From NCBI RefSeq assembly GCF_021462265.1, contig NZ_JAJONF010000002.1, positions 248,001 through 312,000 on the forward strand: a stretch of 64,000 nt of DNA, given 5' to 3'. The position numbers and the translations under genes are program-made. The notes beneath the pieces were generated by a model. The model made no database searches and was not told the DNA's origin. It saw only the letters and a program-made list of their open reading frames with translations. Source of the stretch: Streptomyces shenzhenensis. GTDB lineage: Bacteria > Actinomycetota > Actinomycetes > Streptomycetales > Streptomycetaceae. Position 1 is the stretch's first letter; each line of letters begins with the position of its first letter. Positions 34,527-43,672 of the stretch are shown one piece after another.

Positions 34527-35471
34527 TCACCCGGCACCGCCCGCGCGCCACGGCCCGGGGGTGAGGGCCTCGGCCGTCCGGTACAGCGCGGACCGGTGCG
34601 GGCCCCGGGGCAGCGCGTCCAGCTCCCGGCGGGCCTGCTCCGCGTACCTGCGCGCCAGCCGCGTGGACTGCTCCAGCGCGCCCGTCTCCACCAGCAGCCG
34701 CCCCACCTGCTCCGGATCGTTCGGGACCGGCCCGGCCAGCAGCAGGGGCAGACTGGGCCGGTCGTTGCGCAGATCGCTGTCGGCGGGCTTGCCCTCCCGC
34801 CCGGCCTCGGGGCCGTACGGCAGCAGGTCGTCGCGGATCTGGAACGCCACCCCGAGGGCGTCGCCGTACCCGGCCAGCGCCCGCGCCTGCCCCGGCGAGC
34901 CGCCGCCCAGCACCGCGCCCGCCTCGCAGCACGCGCTCAGCAGCGCCGACGTCTTCAGCCGGACCATCTCCAGATACCCGCCGACCGCGTCCGGTGCCCG
35001 GACCGGGTCCAGCTCGCGGGCCACCCCCTGCGCCATCCGCCGGCCGGCCCGCGCCAGCGTGCCCACGGCCCGGATCACGGCGGCCTCCGGCACCCCGCGC
35101 CGACCGCACTCCACCACCTGCTCGAACAGCGCGAACATCAGCGCGTCACCGCTCAGGACCGCCGCGCCCGGCCCGAACCTGGCGTGCGCCGACGGCTTGC
35201 CGCGGCGCAGTTGGTCGTCGTCGAGGATGTCGTCGTGCAGCAGGCTCGCCACATGCACCAGCTCCACCCCGACCGCCGCGGGCATGACCCGCTCGTACGA
35301 CCCGCCCACGGCCGCCGCCGACTCCAGCAGGAGCACCGGCCGCAGCAGCTTCCCCGGCGGGTGCAGCGCCCAGCGGTGCACCTCCGCGAGCGGACCCTCG
35401 GCGTCCCGGGACAGCCAGTCCCGCAGCGCCTGCTCCACGGCGGCCGCCGCGCCGTTCTCCTCGTGCCGCAT
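34527..35471 (-). CDS. Polyprenyl diphosphate synthase family protein
   Basis: 314-residue all-alpha trans-isoprenyl synthase. The first Asp-rich motif HDDILDDD is at residues 79-86 followed by QLRRGKPSAHA, and the second Asp-rich region is FQIRDDLLPYGPEAGREGKP. GKLLRPVL near residue 40 supplies the diphosphate-binding Lys/Arg. It should condense isopentenyl diphosphate onto an allylic primer. Product length cannot be read with confidence, and no terpene cyclase or carotenoid genes are adjacent. The ATG at 35471 lacks an obvious ribosome site. Confidence 0.9.
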   Translation of the reverse strand: MRHEENGAAAAVEQALRDWLSRDAEGPLAEVHRWALHPPGKLLRPVLLLESAAAVGGSYERVMPAAVGVELVHVASLLHDDILDDDQLRRGKPSAHARFGPGAAVLSGDALMFALFEQVVECGRRGVPEAAVIRAVGTLARAGRRMAQGVARELDPVRAPDAVGGYLEMVRLKTSALLSACCEAGAVLGGGSPGQARALAGYGDALGVAFQIRDDLLPYGPEAGREGKPADSDLRNDRPSLPLLLAGPVPNDPEQVGRLLVETGALEQSTRLARRYAEQARRELDALPRGPHRSALYRTAEALTPGPWRAGGAG

Positions 35472-36096
35472 CCCCGTTCCTCACTGCTGATCGTTTCCCT
35501 GCCGGTGAACGAGCCACGTATCGCGGTGTCACCCGGCGACCGGAGGCCCGGCGGGCGCGCGCCCCGGCTTACGGACGGGGCGTTCAGCCCGGAGCACGCG
35601 CGCCGTGAGCAGCATGATGTCGTCCTCGGAGCCGGGGGCGACGCGGATGAGGACCGTGTCGGGGATCTTGTCCCCGGCGGACCGGTGGGGCACCGCGACA
35701 CCTCCCGGCCCACCGCGGCCGGGCCCACGACCTCGCCGGTGCCGTCCACGTGCCGGTGGTCCGGACACCGCCGCTCCCGTACCGGGCGGCGAGGCCGCCC
35801 GGGCGCGTCGGGTGGCGAAGGTGTCGCGCGGCCGGCCGTCGCGGACGACGTCCCGCGGGACCTGGTCGCGCCGCCGGACGCGCGGCAGCACCTCGTGCCG
35901 GGTGCGGCCGCGGCCGGCGGCGGTGGGCAGTCCGGTCATCCGGGCCATGGGCGGACCGGCGTCGAGACGGGGGCCGGCCGGTGTCCCGGGCATGTCCGCT
36001 CACATCGCCCCGAGCGGGTCTGTGCGGCGGCCTTAACCCCTGTTGATCGGGAGCGGTGACGCCGGCGTAATCAGCCGTACCTACGGTCGGAGTCGG
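35472..36096. other. Intergenic region with possible relic of a SpoIIE-type phosphatase
   Basis: 625 bp upstream of the nitrate reductase. On the minus strand the frame ending at 35529 contains GSEDDIMLLTARVLRAERP, which resembles the extreme C-terminus of SpoIIE/PP2C-type phosphatases, but the upstream part is degraded Arg/Pro-rich sequence with no catalytic motifs. The right end holds the nitrate reductase promoter; GTGAC-N6-GTAAT at 36056-36071 is a weak GlnR-like half box. Confidence 0.3.
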
Positions 36097-39000
36097 ATGA
36101 AAGAGGCTGACCAGCAGGAACAGGGGGTACCCGTGGCCGCGCCGGACTCGCGCAGCACCGACACCGGCAAGGTGCGGACCGTCTGCTCGTACTGCGGGGT
36201 CGGCTGCGGCATGGTCCTGGACATCGGCACGGGCCCGGACGGCCGCCGTACCGTCCTCAAGGCCTCCGGGGACAAGGAGCACCCCGCGAACGCCGGCAGG
36301 CTGTGCACGAAGGGCGCCACCACCGCCGACATGCTCGCCGCGCCCGGCCGGCTGACCACCGCCCTGCTGCGGCCCGAGCGGGGCGAGGAGGCGGTGCCGT
36401 CCGCCGTGGACGCGGCGGTCGCCGAGACCGCGCGACGGCTGCGCGCGATCGTCGACGAGCACGGCCCCGACGCGGTCGCCCTCTACGTCTCCGGCCAGAT
36501 GAGCCTGGAGGCCCAGTACCTCGCCAACAAACTCGCCAAGGGCTGGCTGCGCACCAACAACATCGAGTCCAACTCCCGGCTGTGCATGGCCAGCGCCGGC
36601 ACCGGCTACAAGCTCTCCCTCGGCGCCGACGGCCCGCCCGGCTCGTACCAGGACCTCGACAAGGCGGACGTCTTCCTGGTCATCGGCGCCAACATGGCCG
36701 ACTGCCACCCCATCCTCTTCCTGCGGCTCATGGACCGGGTGAAGGCAGGCGCCAAGCTGATCGTCGTCGACCCGCGCCGTACCGCCACGGCCGCCAAGGC
36801 GGACCTCTTCCTGCAGGTCAGGCCGGGCACCGATCTCGCGCTCCTGAACGGGCTGCTCCACCTGCTGTACGAGAACGGGCACACCGACCCCGACTTCGTC
36901 GCCGCGTACACCGAGGGCTGGGAGGAGATGCCGGAGTTCCTGGCCGGCTACCCGCCCGCCGCCGTCGCCGACATCACCGGTATTCCCGAGGCCGACCTGC
37001 GCGAGGCCGCCCGGCTGATCGGCGAGGCGGGGGAGTGGACCAGCTGCTGGACCATGGGCCTCAACCAGTCCACGCACGGCACCTGGAACACCAACGCCCT
37101 GGTCAACCTGCATCTCGCGACCGGGAAGATCTGTCGCCCCGGCAGCGGCCCGCTCTCCCTCACCGGCCAGCCCAACGCCATGGGCGGCCGGGAGATGGGG
37201 TACATGGGACCGGGCCTGCCCGGCCAGCGCTCGGTGCTCGTCGACGCCGACCGCGCCTTCGTCGAGGAGCGCTGGGGGCTCGAGCCCGGCACGATCCGCG
37301 CCGACGGCGTCGGCAAGGGCACGGTGGAGATGTTCCAGAAGATGGCCGACGGCCGGATCAAGGCCTGCTGGATCATCTGCACCAACCCGGTCGCCTCCGT
37401 CGCCAACCGCAGGACCGTCATCGAGGGCCTGGAGGCCGCCGAGTTCGTCGTCACCCAGGACGTCTTCGCCGACACCGAGACCAACGCCTACGCCGACGTC
37501 GTGCTGCCCGCCGCCCTGTGGACCGAGACCGAGGGCGTCCTCGTCAACAGCGAGCGCAACCTCACCCTCGCCCGTCCCGCCGCCGACCCGCCCGGCGAGG
37601 CCACCGCCGACTGGCGGCTGATCGCCGGCGTCGCCCGCGCCATGGGCTTCGAGGACGGGTTCTCCTACGGCAGCGCGGAGGAGATCTTCGAGGAGATCAA
37701 ACGCTTCCACAACCCGCAGACCGGCTATGACCTGCGGGGCGTGACCTACGACCGGCTGCGCGCCGCCCCCGTCCAGTGGCCGGCCGCCACCGCCGACGGC
37801 CCCGACCGCAACCCCGTCCGGTACCGCGGCCCCGACGGCTCCCTCACCTTCGCCACCGCCTCCGGGCGCGCCGTCTTCCACGCCCGGCCGCACGTGGACC
37901 CCGCCGAGATGCCCGACGCCGACTACCCGTTCGTCCTCAACACCGGCCGTCTCCAGCACCAGTGGCACACCCTGACCAAGACCGCGAGGGTCGCCAAGCT
38001 GAACAGGCTCGATCCCGGCCCGTTCGTCGAGATCCACCCCGAGGACGCGGCCGCGCTCGGGCTCGCCGACGGCGACTCCGTGGAGGTCGCCTCGCGGCGC
38101 GGCCGGGCGGTGCTGCCGGCGGTCGTCACGGACCGGGTGCTGCCGGGCTCCTGCTTCGCGCCGTTCCACTGGAACGACCTGTTCGGCGAGTACCTCAGCG
38201 TCAACGCGGTGACCAGCGACGCGGTCGACCCCCTGTCCTTCCAGCCCGAGCTGAAGGTGTGCGCGGTGTCGCTGACCAAGGTGTCCACGCCCGTGACCGT
38301 GCAGGCGCCCGGGGCTGAGGAGACCCCGGCCGCGGTCGTCGTACCCGCTGCCGCCGACGCGGTACCCGCCGGTGCCGCCGTCACACCCACCGCCGTGCCG
38401 CCCTCCGCCGCCTCCGTCTTCGGCCTCGACCCGGCGCCGCCGCCGGTCCTCACCGATCGTGAACGGCAGTACCTGGTCGGCTTCCTCGCCGGCATTCCGG
38501 TCGGTGCCCCCGGCGTCCCCGTGCTGCCGCCGGACGCGCCGTTCAGCCCCGAGCACGCCCTGTGGGTCAACGGCACCCTCGCCGGCATGTACTCCCGCAC
38601 CGGCGCCGCCCCGGTCACCACGCCGGCGTCGCCGACCCGTCAGGTGGTGGTCCTGTGGGCCTCGCAGACCGGCAATGCCGAGGACTTCGCCGCCACCGCC
38701 GCCGAGCGGCTCGCCGCCGGCGGCCACGCGGCCTCCCTCGTCCCCATGGACCAGGCGGACCCGGCCGCCCTGCCCACCGGCGCCGACCTGCTCCTGATCA
38801 CCAGCACCTTCGGTGACGGCGACGCCCCCGACAACGGCGCCGGTTTCTGGGACGGCCTCGCCGCCCTCGACAGCGGCCGGCTCGCGGGCCGCCGGTACGC
38901 CGTCCTGGCCTTCGGCGACTCCGCCTACGACGACTTCTGCGGACACGGGCGGCGCCTGGACAGCCGTATGGACGAACTCGGCGCGGTCCGGCTCGCGCCG

Positions 39001-40245
39001 CGCACCGACTGCGAACCGGACTACGAGACCCAGGCGGACGCCTGGCTCGACCAGGTGCTCACCGCCCTCAAGGCAGAGGCCCCGCCTTCGCCCGCGGAGG
39101 CACCCGCACCCGCCAGGCCCCGGCGCCCCGCCCCCGTCACCGCCCGGCTCGTCGGCAACCGGCTGCTCAGCCTGCCCGGCGCCGGCAAGGAGGTCCGCCG
39201 CTTCACCTTCGACAGCCACGACAGCGAGACCCCGCTGGTCTACGAGGCCGGCGACGCGCTCGCGGTCCGCCCGCTCAACTCCCGGGACCTGGTCGCGGAA
39301 TGGCTGGACGTCACCGGCCTCGACGCCACGACCGGCGTGGAGATCGACGGAGCCGGTGAAGTCCCCCTCGGTGAAGCGCTCTCCCGCCATCTGGACATCA
39401 CCCGCGTCACCCCGGACCTGCTCCGCTTCGCCGCCGAACGCACCCGTGACCCCCGCGAGCTGCGGAAACTGCTGCGCCCCGACAACAAGGACGAGCTGGC
39501 CAAGTGGTCCTGGGGCCGGCAGGCCATCGACGTGGTCGCCGAGTTCGGGATCCGCGCCGACGCCGGCGCATGGGCGGGGGTCCTCGGCCGGCTCCAGCCG
39601 CGCCTGTACTCCATCTCGTCCAGCCCGCTCACCGACCCCCACCAGGTCTCGCTCACCGTCTCCGTCGTCCGCTACGAGAACCTGCGCGGCAGGCCCCGGC
39701 AGGGCGTCTGCTCGCCGTTCCTGGCCGACGCCGAACCCGGCACCGAGGTCCCGGTGCACGTCCAGCGCTCCGCGCACTTCCGCCCGCCCGCCGATCCGGC
39801 GACCCCCATGGTCATGGTCGGCCCCGGCACCGGCGTGGCGCCGTTCGTGGGCTTCCTGGAGGAGCGCCGCGCCCGCGGCCACCGAGCCCCCAACTGGCTG
39901 TTCTTCGGCGAACAGCACCGGGCCACCGACTTCTACTACGAGGAGGAGCTCACCGCCCTGCTCGCCGAGGGCACCCTGAGCCGCCTCGACACCGCGTTCT
40001 CCCGCGACCAGCGTGCCAAGGTCTACGTCCAGGACCGGATGCGCGAACACGGCCCGCTGCTGTGGTCCTGGCTCCAGGACGGCGCCCACTTCTACGTCTG
40101 CGGGGACGCATCCCGGATGGCCAAGGACGTGGACCGGGCCCTGAAGGACATCGCCACCGTGCACGGCGGACTGACCGAGGACGAGGCGACCGTGTACGTC
40201 AAGCAGCTGGCCGCGGACCGGCGTTACGTCCGGGACGTCTACTGA
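36097..40245 (+). CDS. Assimilatory nitrate reductase fused to a sulfite-reductase-type flavoprotein
   Basis: 1,382-residue fusion. Residues 1 to about 740 are a molybdopterin oxidoreductase: an N-terminal [4Fe-4S] site C30-x2-C33-x3-C37-x32-C70, then MopB core and a C-terminal molydopterin-dinucleotide-binding domain ([18 protein letters not shown]). After an Ala/Pro-rich linker (about 740-845) comes a flavodoxin domain ([24 protein letters not shown]; about 848-990), then an FAD/NADPH ferredoxin-reductase module ([34 protein letters not shown]). It probably passes NADPH electrons via FAD, FMN and Fe-S to Mo for nitrate reduction to nitrite in the cytoplasm. ATG 36097 has CGGAG upstream; an in-frame start at 36043 is poorer. 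No nitrite reductase or transporter gene is adjacent. Confidence 0.94.
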   Translation: MKEADQQEQGVPVAAPDSRSTDTGKVRTVCSYCGVGCGMVLDIGTGPDGRRTVLKASGDKEHPANAGRLCTKGATTADMLAAPGRLTTALLRPERGEEAVPSAVDAAVAETARRLRAIVDEHGPDAVALYVSGQMSLEAQYLANKLAKGWLRTNNIESNSRLCMASAGTGYKLSLGADGPPGSYQDLDKADVFLVIGANMADCHPILFLRLMDRVKAGAKLIVVDPRRTATAAKADLFLQVRPGTDLALLNGLLHLLYENGHTDPDFVAAYTEGWEEMPEFLAGYPPAAVADITGIPEADLREAARLIGEAGEWTSCWTMGLNQSTHGTWNTNALVNLHLATGKICRPGSGPLSLTGQPNAMGGREMGYMGPGLPGQRSVLVDADRAFVEERWGLEPGTIRADGVGKGTVEMFQKMADGRIKACWIICTNPVASVANRRTVIEGLEAAEFVVTQDVFADTETNAYADVVLPAALWTETEGVLVNSERNLTLARPAADPPGEATADWRLIAGVARAMGFEDGFSYGSAEEIFEEIKRFHNPQTGYDLRGVTYDRLRAAPVQWPAATADGPDRNPVRYRGPDGSLTFATASGRAVFHARPHVDPAEMPDADYPFVLNTGRLQHQWHTLTKTARVAKLNRLDPGPFVEIHPEDAAALGLADGDSVEVASRRGRAVLPAVVTDRVLPGSCFAPFHWNDLFGEYLSVNAVTSDAVDPLSFQPELKVCAVSLTKVSTPVTVQAPGAEETPAAVVVPAAADAVPAGAAVTPTAVPPSAASVFGLDPAPPPVLTDRERQYLVGFLAGIPVGAPGVPVLPPDAPFSPEHALWVNGTLAGMYSRTGAAPVTTPASPTRQVVVLWASQTGNAEDFAATAAERLAAGGHAASLVPMDQADPAALPTGADLLLITSTFGDGDAPDNGAGFWDGLAALDSGRLAGRRYAVLAFGDSAYDDFCGHGRRLDSRMDELGAVRLAPRTDCEPDYETQADAWLDQVLTALKAEAPPSPAEAPAPARPRRPAPVTARLVGNRLLSLPGAGKEVRRFTFDSHDSETPLVYEAGDALAVRPLNSRDLVAEWLDVTGLDATTGVEIDGAGEVPLGEALSRHLDITRVTPDLLRFAAERTRDPRELRKLLRPDNKDELAKWSWGRQAIDVVAEFGIRADAGAWAGVLGRLQPRLYSISSSPLTDPHQVSLTVSVVRYENLRGRPRQGVCSPFLADAEPGTEVPVHVQRSAHFRPPADPATPMVMVGPGTGVAPFVGFLEERRARGHRAPNWLFFGEQHRATDFYYEEELTALLAEGTLSRLDTAFSRDQRAKVYVQDRMREHGPLLWSWLQDGAHFYVCGDASRMAKDVDRALKDIATVHGGLTEDEATVYVKQLAADRRYVRDVY

Positions 40246-40281
40246 GTTCGGCGCCGGGGCGGGGGCCGGGCCGGACGTGAA

Positions 40282-40313
40282 AAGGGGCCGGAGCTGGTGA
40301 GCTCCGGCCCCTT
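40282..40313. terminator. Bidirectional terminator
   Basis: AAGGGGCCGGAGCT and its complement form a perfect 14-bp stem with a 4-nt loop, flanked by A-run and T-pair, between the nitrate reductase stop and the convergent FMN reductase stop. Confidence 0.85.
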
Positions 40314-40324
40314 CGCGGGGTGCC

Positions 40325-40882
40325 TCAGGCGGCCACGCCCACGTTGCCGTGCAGGCGGGCGACGACCTCGGTCAGCTGGGCGGCCACCTCGGCGTCGTCG
40401 GCCGGGTGGGTCTCGGCGAAGCGGGTCACCGACCCGGGGATCGACAGCTTGATGTCCTCGACCACCTTGCCGCCGGCGATGCCCACGGCCTTGCGGGCCT
40501 CGTCCTGCGCCCACACGCCGCCGTACTGGCCGAAGGCGGTGCCGATGACGGCGACCGGCTTGCCGCCGAAGGCGCCGGCGCCGTACGGGCGGGACAGCCA
40601 GTCGATGCCGTTCTTCAGGACGGCCGGGATGGTGCCGTTGTACTCGGGGGAGAAGAGCAGGAACGCGTCGGCGGCCTGGGCGGCCTCGCGCAGCTTCGCG
40701 GCGGCGGCCGGGACGTTGCCCTCGACGTCGATGTCCTCGTTGTAGAACGGGATCTCGGCCAGGCCCTCGAAGACCTCGACCACGGCACCCTCGGGGGCCA
40801 GCTTGACGGCCGCCTCGGCAAGCTGGCGGTTGTGCGAACCGGCGCGGAGGCTGCCGACGAGAGCAAGGATGCGGACAGACAT
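40325..40882 (-). CDS. NAD(P)H-dependent FMN reductase
   Basis: 185-residue flavodoxin-fold reductase. LVGSLRAGSHNRQLAEA binds the FMN phosphate, and FSPEYNGTIPAVLKNGIDWLSRP is diagnostic of the family that includes azoreductase/chromate reductase ChrR. The ATG at 40882 has CTGGAG upstream. It is divergent from a TetR gene, with two dyads in the shared promoter, and is presumably derepressed by a quinone, azo or electrophile signal (inference). Confidence 0.93.
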   Translation of the reverse strand: MSVRILALVGSLRAGSHNRQLAEAAVKLAPEGAVVEVFEGLAEIPFYNEDIDVEGNVPAAAAKLREAAQAADAFLLFSPEYNGTIPAVLKNGIDWLSRPYGAGAFGGKPVAVIGTAFGQYGGVWAQDEARKAVGIAGGKVVEDIKLSIPGSVTRFAETHPADDAEVAAQLTEVVARLHGNVGVAA

Positions 40883-40922
40883 GGGGAACTCCAGGGGGGA
40901 TGAAACACTGCCGTAACGAATC

Positions 40923-40972
40923 CGGACCGAGGTCCGTTTAATTTCTAACACTCTAAGCGGACCGCAGTCCAG
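40923..40972. promoter_or_regulatory. Paired TetR operators between FMN reductase and TetR genes
   Basis: CGGACC-GA-GGTCCG (40923-40936) is a perfect inverted repeat; CGGAC-CGCA-GTCCAG (40958-40972) is a close copy 35 bp away. The second lies just upstream of TACGCT (40990-40995), the likely -10 of the TetR gene. Confidence 0.6.
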
Positions 40973-41001
40973 TTTTGTTCCCCATGCTTTACGCTGTCTT
41001 C

Positions 41002-41664
41002 ATGTCCAGCGTCCTGCCGCCTCTCCCGCAGCCCCAGGAGCCCTTCGACGTCCCGCGGTTGCTCGAGGTCGGGCCCGCTCCGGAAGAGCAGTGCCTGCGT
41101 GCCGACGCGGCCCGCAACCGTGCCCGGCTGCTGGAGGCCGCGGCCCGGCTGATCGCCGAGCACGGGGTGGCCGGCGTGACCATGGAGGCGGTGGCCGCGG
41201 CGGCCGAGGTGGGCAAGGGCACGGTCTTCCGCCGGTTCGGCGACCGCACCGGCCTGCTGATGGCGCTGCTGGACCACTCCTCGCGGCGGCTCCAGGCCGA
41301 CTTCCTCGGCGGCCCCCCGCCGCTGGGCCCCGGCGCACCGCCGGTCGAGCGGCTCCGGGCGTTCGGCGTCGCGGTGCTCTACCGCGCGGCCGAGCAGCTG
41401 GACCTCCAGCTGGCCGCCCAGCCCGAGCCCACCCGGCGCTATGCCAATCCGCCGATGCAGGCGCTGCGCACGCATGTCACGATGCTGCTGCGGCAGATCC
41501 AGCCGGACGCCGACTGCGAACTGCTCGCCCAGACGCTGCTCGCCTACCTCGACCCCGCCCAGATCCACTATCTGACCAGGCAGTGCGGGATGCCGATGGA
41601 GCGCCTGGAGGCCGGCTGGACCGACCTGGTCGACCGCGTCACACGGACGGCGCCGGCTCGCTGA
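41002..41664 (+). CDS. TetR-family regulator
   Basis: 220 residues. The N-terminal helix-turn-helix is clear (ARNRARLLEAAARLIAEHG, then MEAVAAAAEVGKGTVFRRFG, about residues 38-80); the C-terminal ligand domain is variable. ATG 41002 begins six bases after a TACGCT -10 candidate, consistent with a leaderless message; an in-frame ATG at 40975 falls between operator and promoter. Its last 26 bases overlap the convergent monooxygenase gene. It most likely represses the divergent FMN reductase and itself. Confidence 0.9.
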   Translation: MSSVLPPLPQPQEPFDVPRLLEVGPAPEEQCLRADAARNRARLLEAAARLIAEHGVAGVTMEAVAAAAEVGKGTVFRRFGDRTGLLMALLDHSSRRLQADFLGGPPPLGPGAPPVERLRAFGVAVLYRAAEQLDLQLAAQPEPTRRYANPPMQALRTHVTMLLRQIQPDADCELLAQTLLAYLDPAQIHYLTRQCGMPMERLEAGWTDLVDRVTRTAPAR

Positions 41665-42820
41665 CGTCCGCCCCGCCGGCGTCCGGCCCGCCGCCGGTGA
41701 ACATGTCGACCAGACCACGCGGCGCGTCGGCGCGGAACAGCATGGCGCTGTTGCGCGCGGAGTCCGCCGCGGACCGCTCGGCGCGCGCGAACATCTTCTC
41801 CTCGTAGGCGGCCACGGCCGCCTCGGTGTCGCCCGGGTGCGCGACGAGGGCGAGGCCCAGGTCGGCGCCGTCGATCAGCGCCAGGTTGGCGCCCTCACCG
41901 GCGAACGGCGACATCAGGTGCGCTGCGTCGCCGAGCAGCGTGACCCCGGGTGCCCGGTCCCAGCGGTGGCCGACCGGCAGGGCGTGGATCCGCCGCGGCA
42001 CCAGCGTGCCCTCGGCGTCCGCGACCAGCGTCCGCAGGCTCTTGTCCCAGCCGTCGAAGTGATCGAGCACCGCCCGCTTGGCCGCCTCGGTGTCGGTGAA
42101 GTCGATCCCGTCCAGCCACTCCTCGGGCGCCTCCACCGCCGTATACACATGCAGACTGCCGTCGCTCTCCCGGTGGCCGAGGAAGCCCCGGCCCGCGCCG
42201 AGCGCGAACAGCATCCCGCCGCCGACCACTTCGGCGCTCACCGGATGGCGTACGTCCGCCTCCGGCAGGTCCGTCTCCACGAACGAGATCCCGGTGTACG
42301 CGGGCCGCGCGTCCGAGACCAGCGGGCGCACCCGGGACCAGGCGCCGTCCGCGCCGACCAGCAGATCGGTGGTGAAGGAGCCGCCGTCCGCAAGGGTCAC
42401 CTCGTGCCGGCCGGCGCCGAGCGGGCGGGCGCCGGTGACCTTCGCGCCCCAGCGGATCACGCCCTCGGGCAGGGAGCCGAGCAGCAGCCGGCGCAGATCG
42501 CCCCGGTCGATCTCCGGCCGCCCGCCGGTGCCGTCGTCCGGCGCGTCCAGCAGGACCCGGGCGTCCTTGTCCAGGACCCGGGTGGCCTCGCCGCCCGGGT
42601 GGACGTGCGTCAGGAACGCGTCGTACAGCCCGGCCGCGCGCAGCGCCACCTGGCCGGAGTCGTCGTGGATGTCGAGCATGCCGCCCTGGGTGCGGGCCGC
42701 GGGGGAGGCGTCGAGGTCGAAGACGGCCGCCTCGACGCCGTGCACCCGCAGCACCCGGGCGAGGGTGAGCCCGCCGAGGCCGGCCCCGACGATCGCGATG
42801 GAGTGGTGGGGAGTGGACAT
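41639..42820 (-). CDS. FAD-dependent monooxygenase, TetX-like
   Basis: 393-residue class A flavin monooxygenase. The FAD GxGxxG motif is GAGLGG (residues 11-16), GADGAWSRVR is the DG motif region, and GVTLLGDAAHLMSPFAGEGANLA is the second FAD block, all with wording close to the TetX/aromatic hydroxylase family. The ATG lies nine bases after the stop of its TetR regulator, so the two form an operon controlled by the triple operator at 43515-43556. It may hydroxylate and inactivate an antibiotic-like or phenolic compound; substrate is unknown. Confidence 0.93.
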   Translation of the reverse strand: MSTPHHSIAIVGAGLGGLTLARVLRVHGVEAAVFDLDASPAARTQGGMLDIHDDSGQVALRAAGLYDAFLTHVHPGGEATRVLDKDARVLLDAPDDGTGGRPEIDRGDLRRLLLGSLPEGVIRWGAKVTGARPLGAGRHEVTLADGGSFTTDLLVGADGAWSRVRPLVSDARPAYTGISFVETDLPEADVRHPVSAEVVGGGMLFALGAGRGFLGHRESDGSLHVYTAVEAPEEWLDGIDFTDTEAAKRAVLDHFDGWDKSLRTLVADAEGTLVPRRIHALPVGHRWDRAPGVTLLGDAAHLMSPFAGEGANLALIDGADLGLALVAHPGDTEAAVAAYEEKMFARAERSAADSARNSAMLFRADAPRGLVDMFTGGGPDAGGADVSEPAPSV

Positions 42821-42829
42821 GAAGGGCTC

Positions 42830-43501
42830 CTAGTCGTGGGATCCGGGTACGGGGGTGTGCTCGATGCCGTTGATCAGGGCCTGGAACGCCCACGACACGC
42901 GGGCCGCGGGCGCGCCCGACAGCAGCGCCCCGGAGGCGGCGGCGATGTGCGGGTGGGTACGGTCCGACACCTGGTTCAGCGCCCGGCCGAGCGAGTCCCA
43001 GTCGTCCTGGGACGCCCCGCCCGCGTGCTCGGCGGCGGTCGCGGTGGCGCGCTGGAGCAGCAGGTCGACGCCCCAGGCGGCCCGCTCGCGCGCCACCCCG
43101 CCCTCGGCGAGCAGGCCCAGCAGGGTCTCGATCAGGTTCAGGTAGTGCGGGCCGCTCGGCCAGGAGGTCAGCGCGGAGCGGGCCAGGCTGGGATGCTCCA
43201 GCAGCATCGTGGTGTAGGCGACGAGCACCTGCTCCAGCCGCTCCCGCCACGTGCCCTCGGCCGGGGCCGGGCCCACGGTGCCCAGGAGTTCGTCCAGGAC
43301 CGCCGCGTGCAGCTCGGCGGTGTTGCGGACGTAGACGTACAGCGAGGCCGGGCCGGTGTCGAGCTCCTGGGCCAGGCGCCGCATGGTGACCTTCTGCAGC
43401 CCTTCGGCGCGCAGGATCTCCACGGCGGCCGCGACGATGCCCTCCCTGGTCAGGGCGGGCTTGGCGGGACGCTCCCGGCGGGAGCGGGGAGTTGCTGGCA
43501 T
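42830..43501 (-). CDS. TetR-family regulator of the monooxygenase operon
   Basis: 223 residues. Helix-turn-helix: TREGIVAAAVEILRAEG then MRRLAQELDTGPASLYVYV (about residues 18-58). The ligand-binding half resembles TetR_C-type domains of the TetR/AcrR group (PSLARSALTSWPSGPHY). ATG 43501 is preceded, within 14-55 bases, by three tandem palindromes that must overlap its promoter. First gene of a leftward operon with the TetX-like monooxygenase. A longer frame extending to 44236 runs antisense to the LacI gene and was rejected. Confidence 0.92.
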   Translation of the reverse strand: MPATPRSRRERPAKPALTREGIVAAAVEILRAEGLQKVTMRRLAQELDTGPASLYVYVRNTAELHAAVLDELLGTVGPAPAEGTWRERLEQVLVAYTTMLLEHPSLARSALTSWPSGPHYLNLIETLLGLLAEGGVARERAAWGVDLLLQRATATAAEHAGGASQDDWDSLGRALNQVSDRTHPHIAAASGALLSGAPAARVSWAFQALINGIEHTPVPGSHD

Positions 43502-43514
43502 GCGCCCACCATAA

Positions 43515-43556
43515 CGAACATGTTCGTCGCGAACAAGTTCGTTGCGAACATGTTCG
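43515..43556. repeat. Three tandem palindromic operators with 15-bp period
   Basis: CGAACATGTTCG (43515-43526), CGAACAAGTTCG (43530-43541) and CGAACATGTTCG (43545-43556). The outer two are perfect palindromes, the middle differs by one base, and each is separated by a 3-bp spacer. They sit between the TetR start and the LacI gene, and are almost certainly binding sites for that TetR. Confidence 0.8.
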
Positions 43557-43672
43557 CCGACAGGATGCCTCACGTCGTGGGCTCCGGAGGCCGGAGCCCA
43601 ACTCGTCGAACCCTCAATCACCTTGCCCCGCCGGACCCCCCTGCCCGGGCCTCTGCCAAGATGCCGTACGTC

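Noticed and set aside
36033..36071. GlnR box upstream of nitrate reductase
   Set aside because: Only weak half-site matches (GTGAC-N6-GTAAT); not good enough for a feature.
35584..40164. 1,526-codon open frame on the minus strand
   Set aside because: It is exactly antisense to the nitrate reductase fusion, has the Val/Gly/Arg-rich composition of a GC-rich mirror frame, and no domain.
41837..43660. N-terminal extension of the LacI gene to 41837
   Set aside because: The added 600 residues are antisense to the monooxygenase and TetR genes; LacI homology begins after 43,673.
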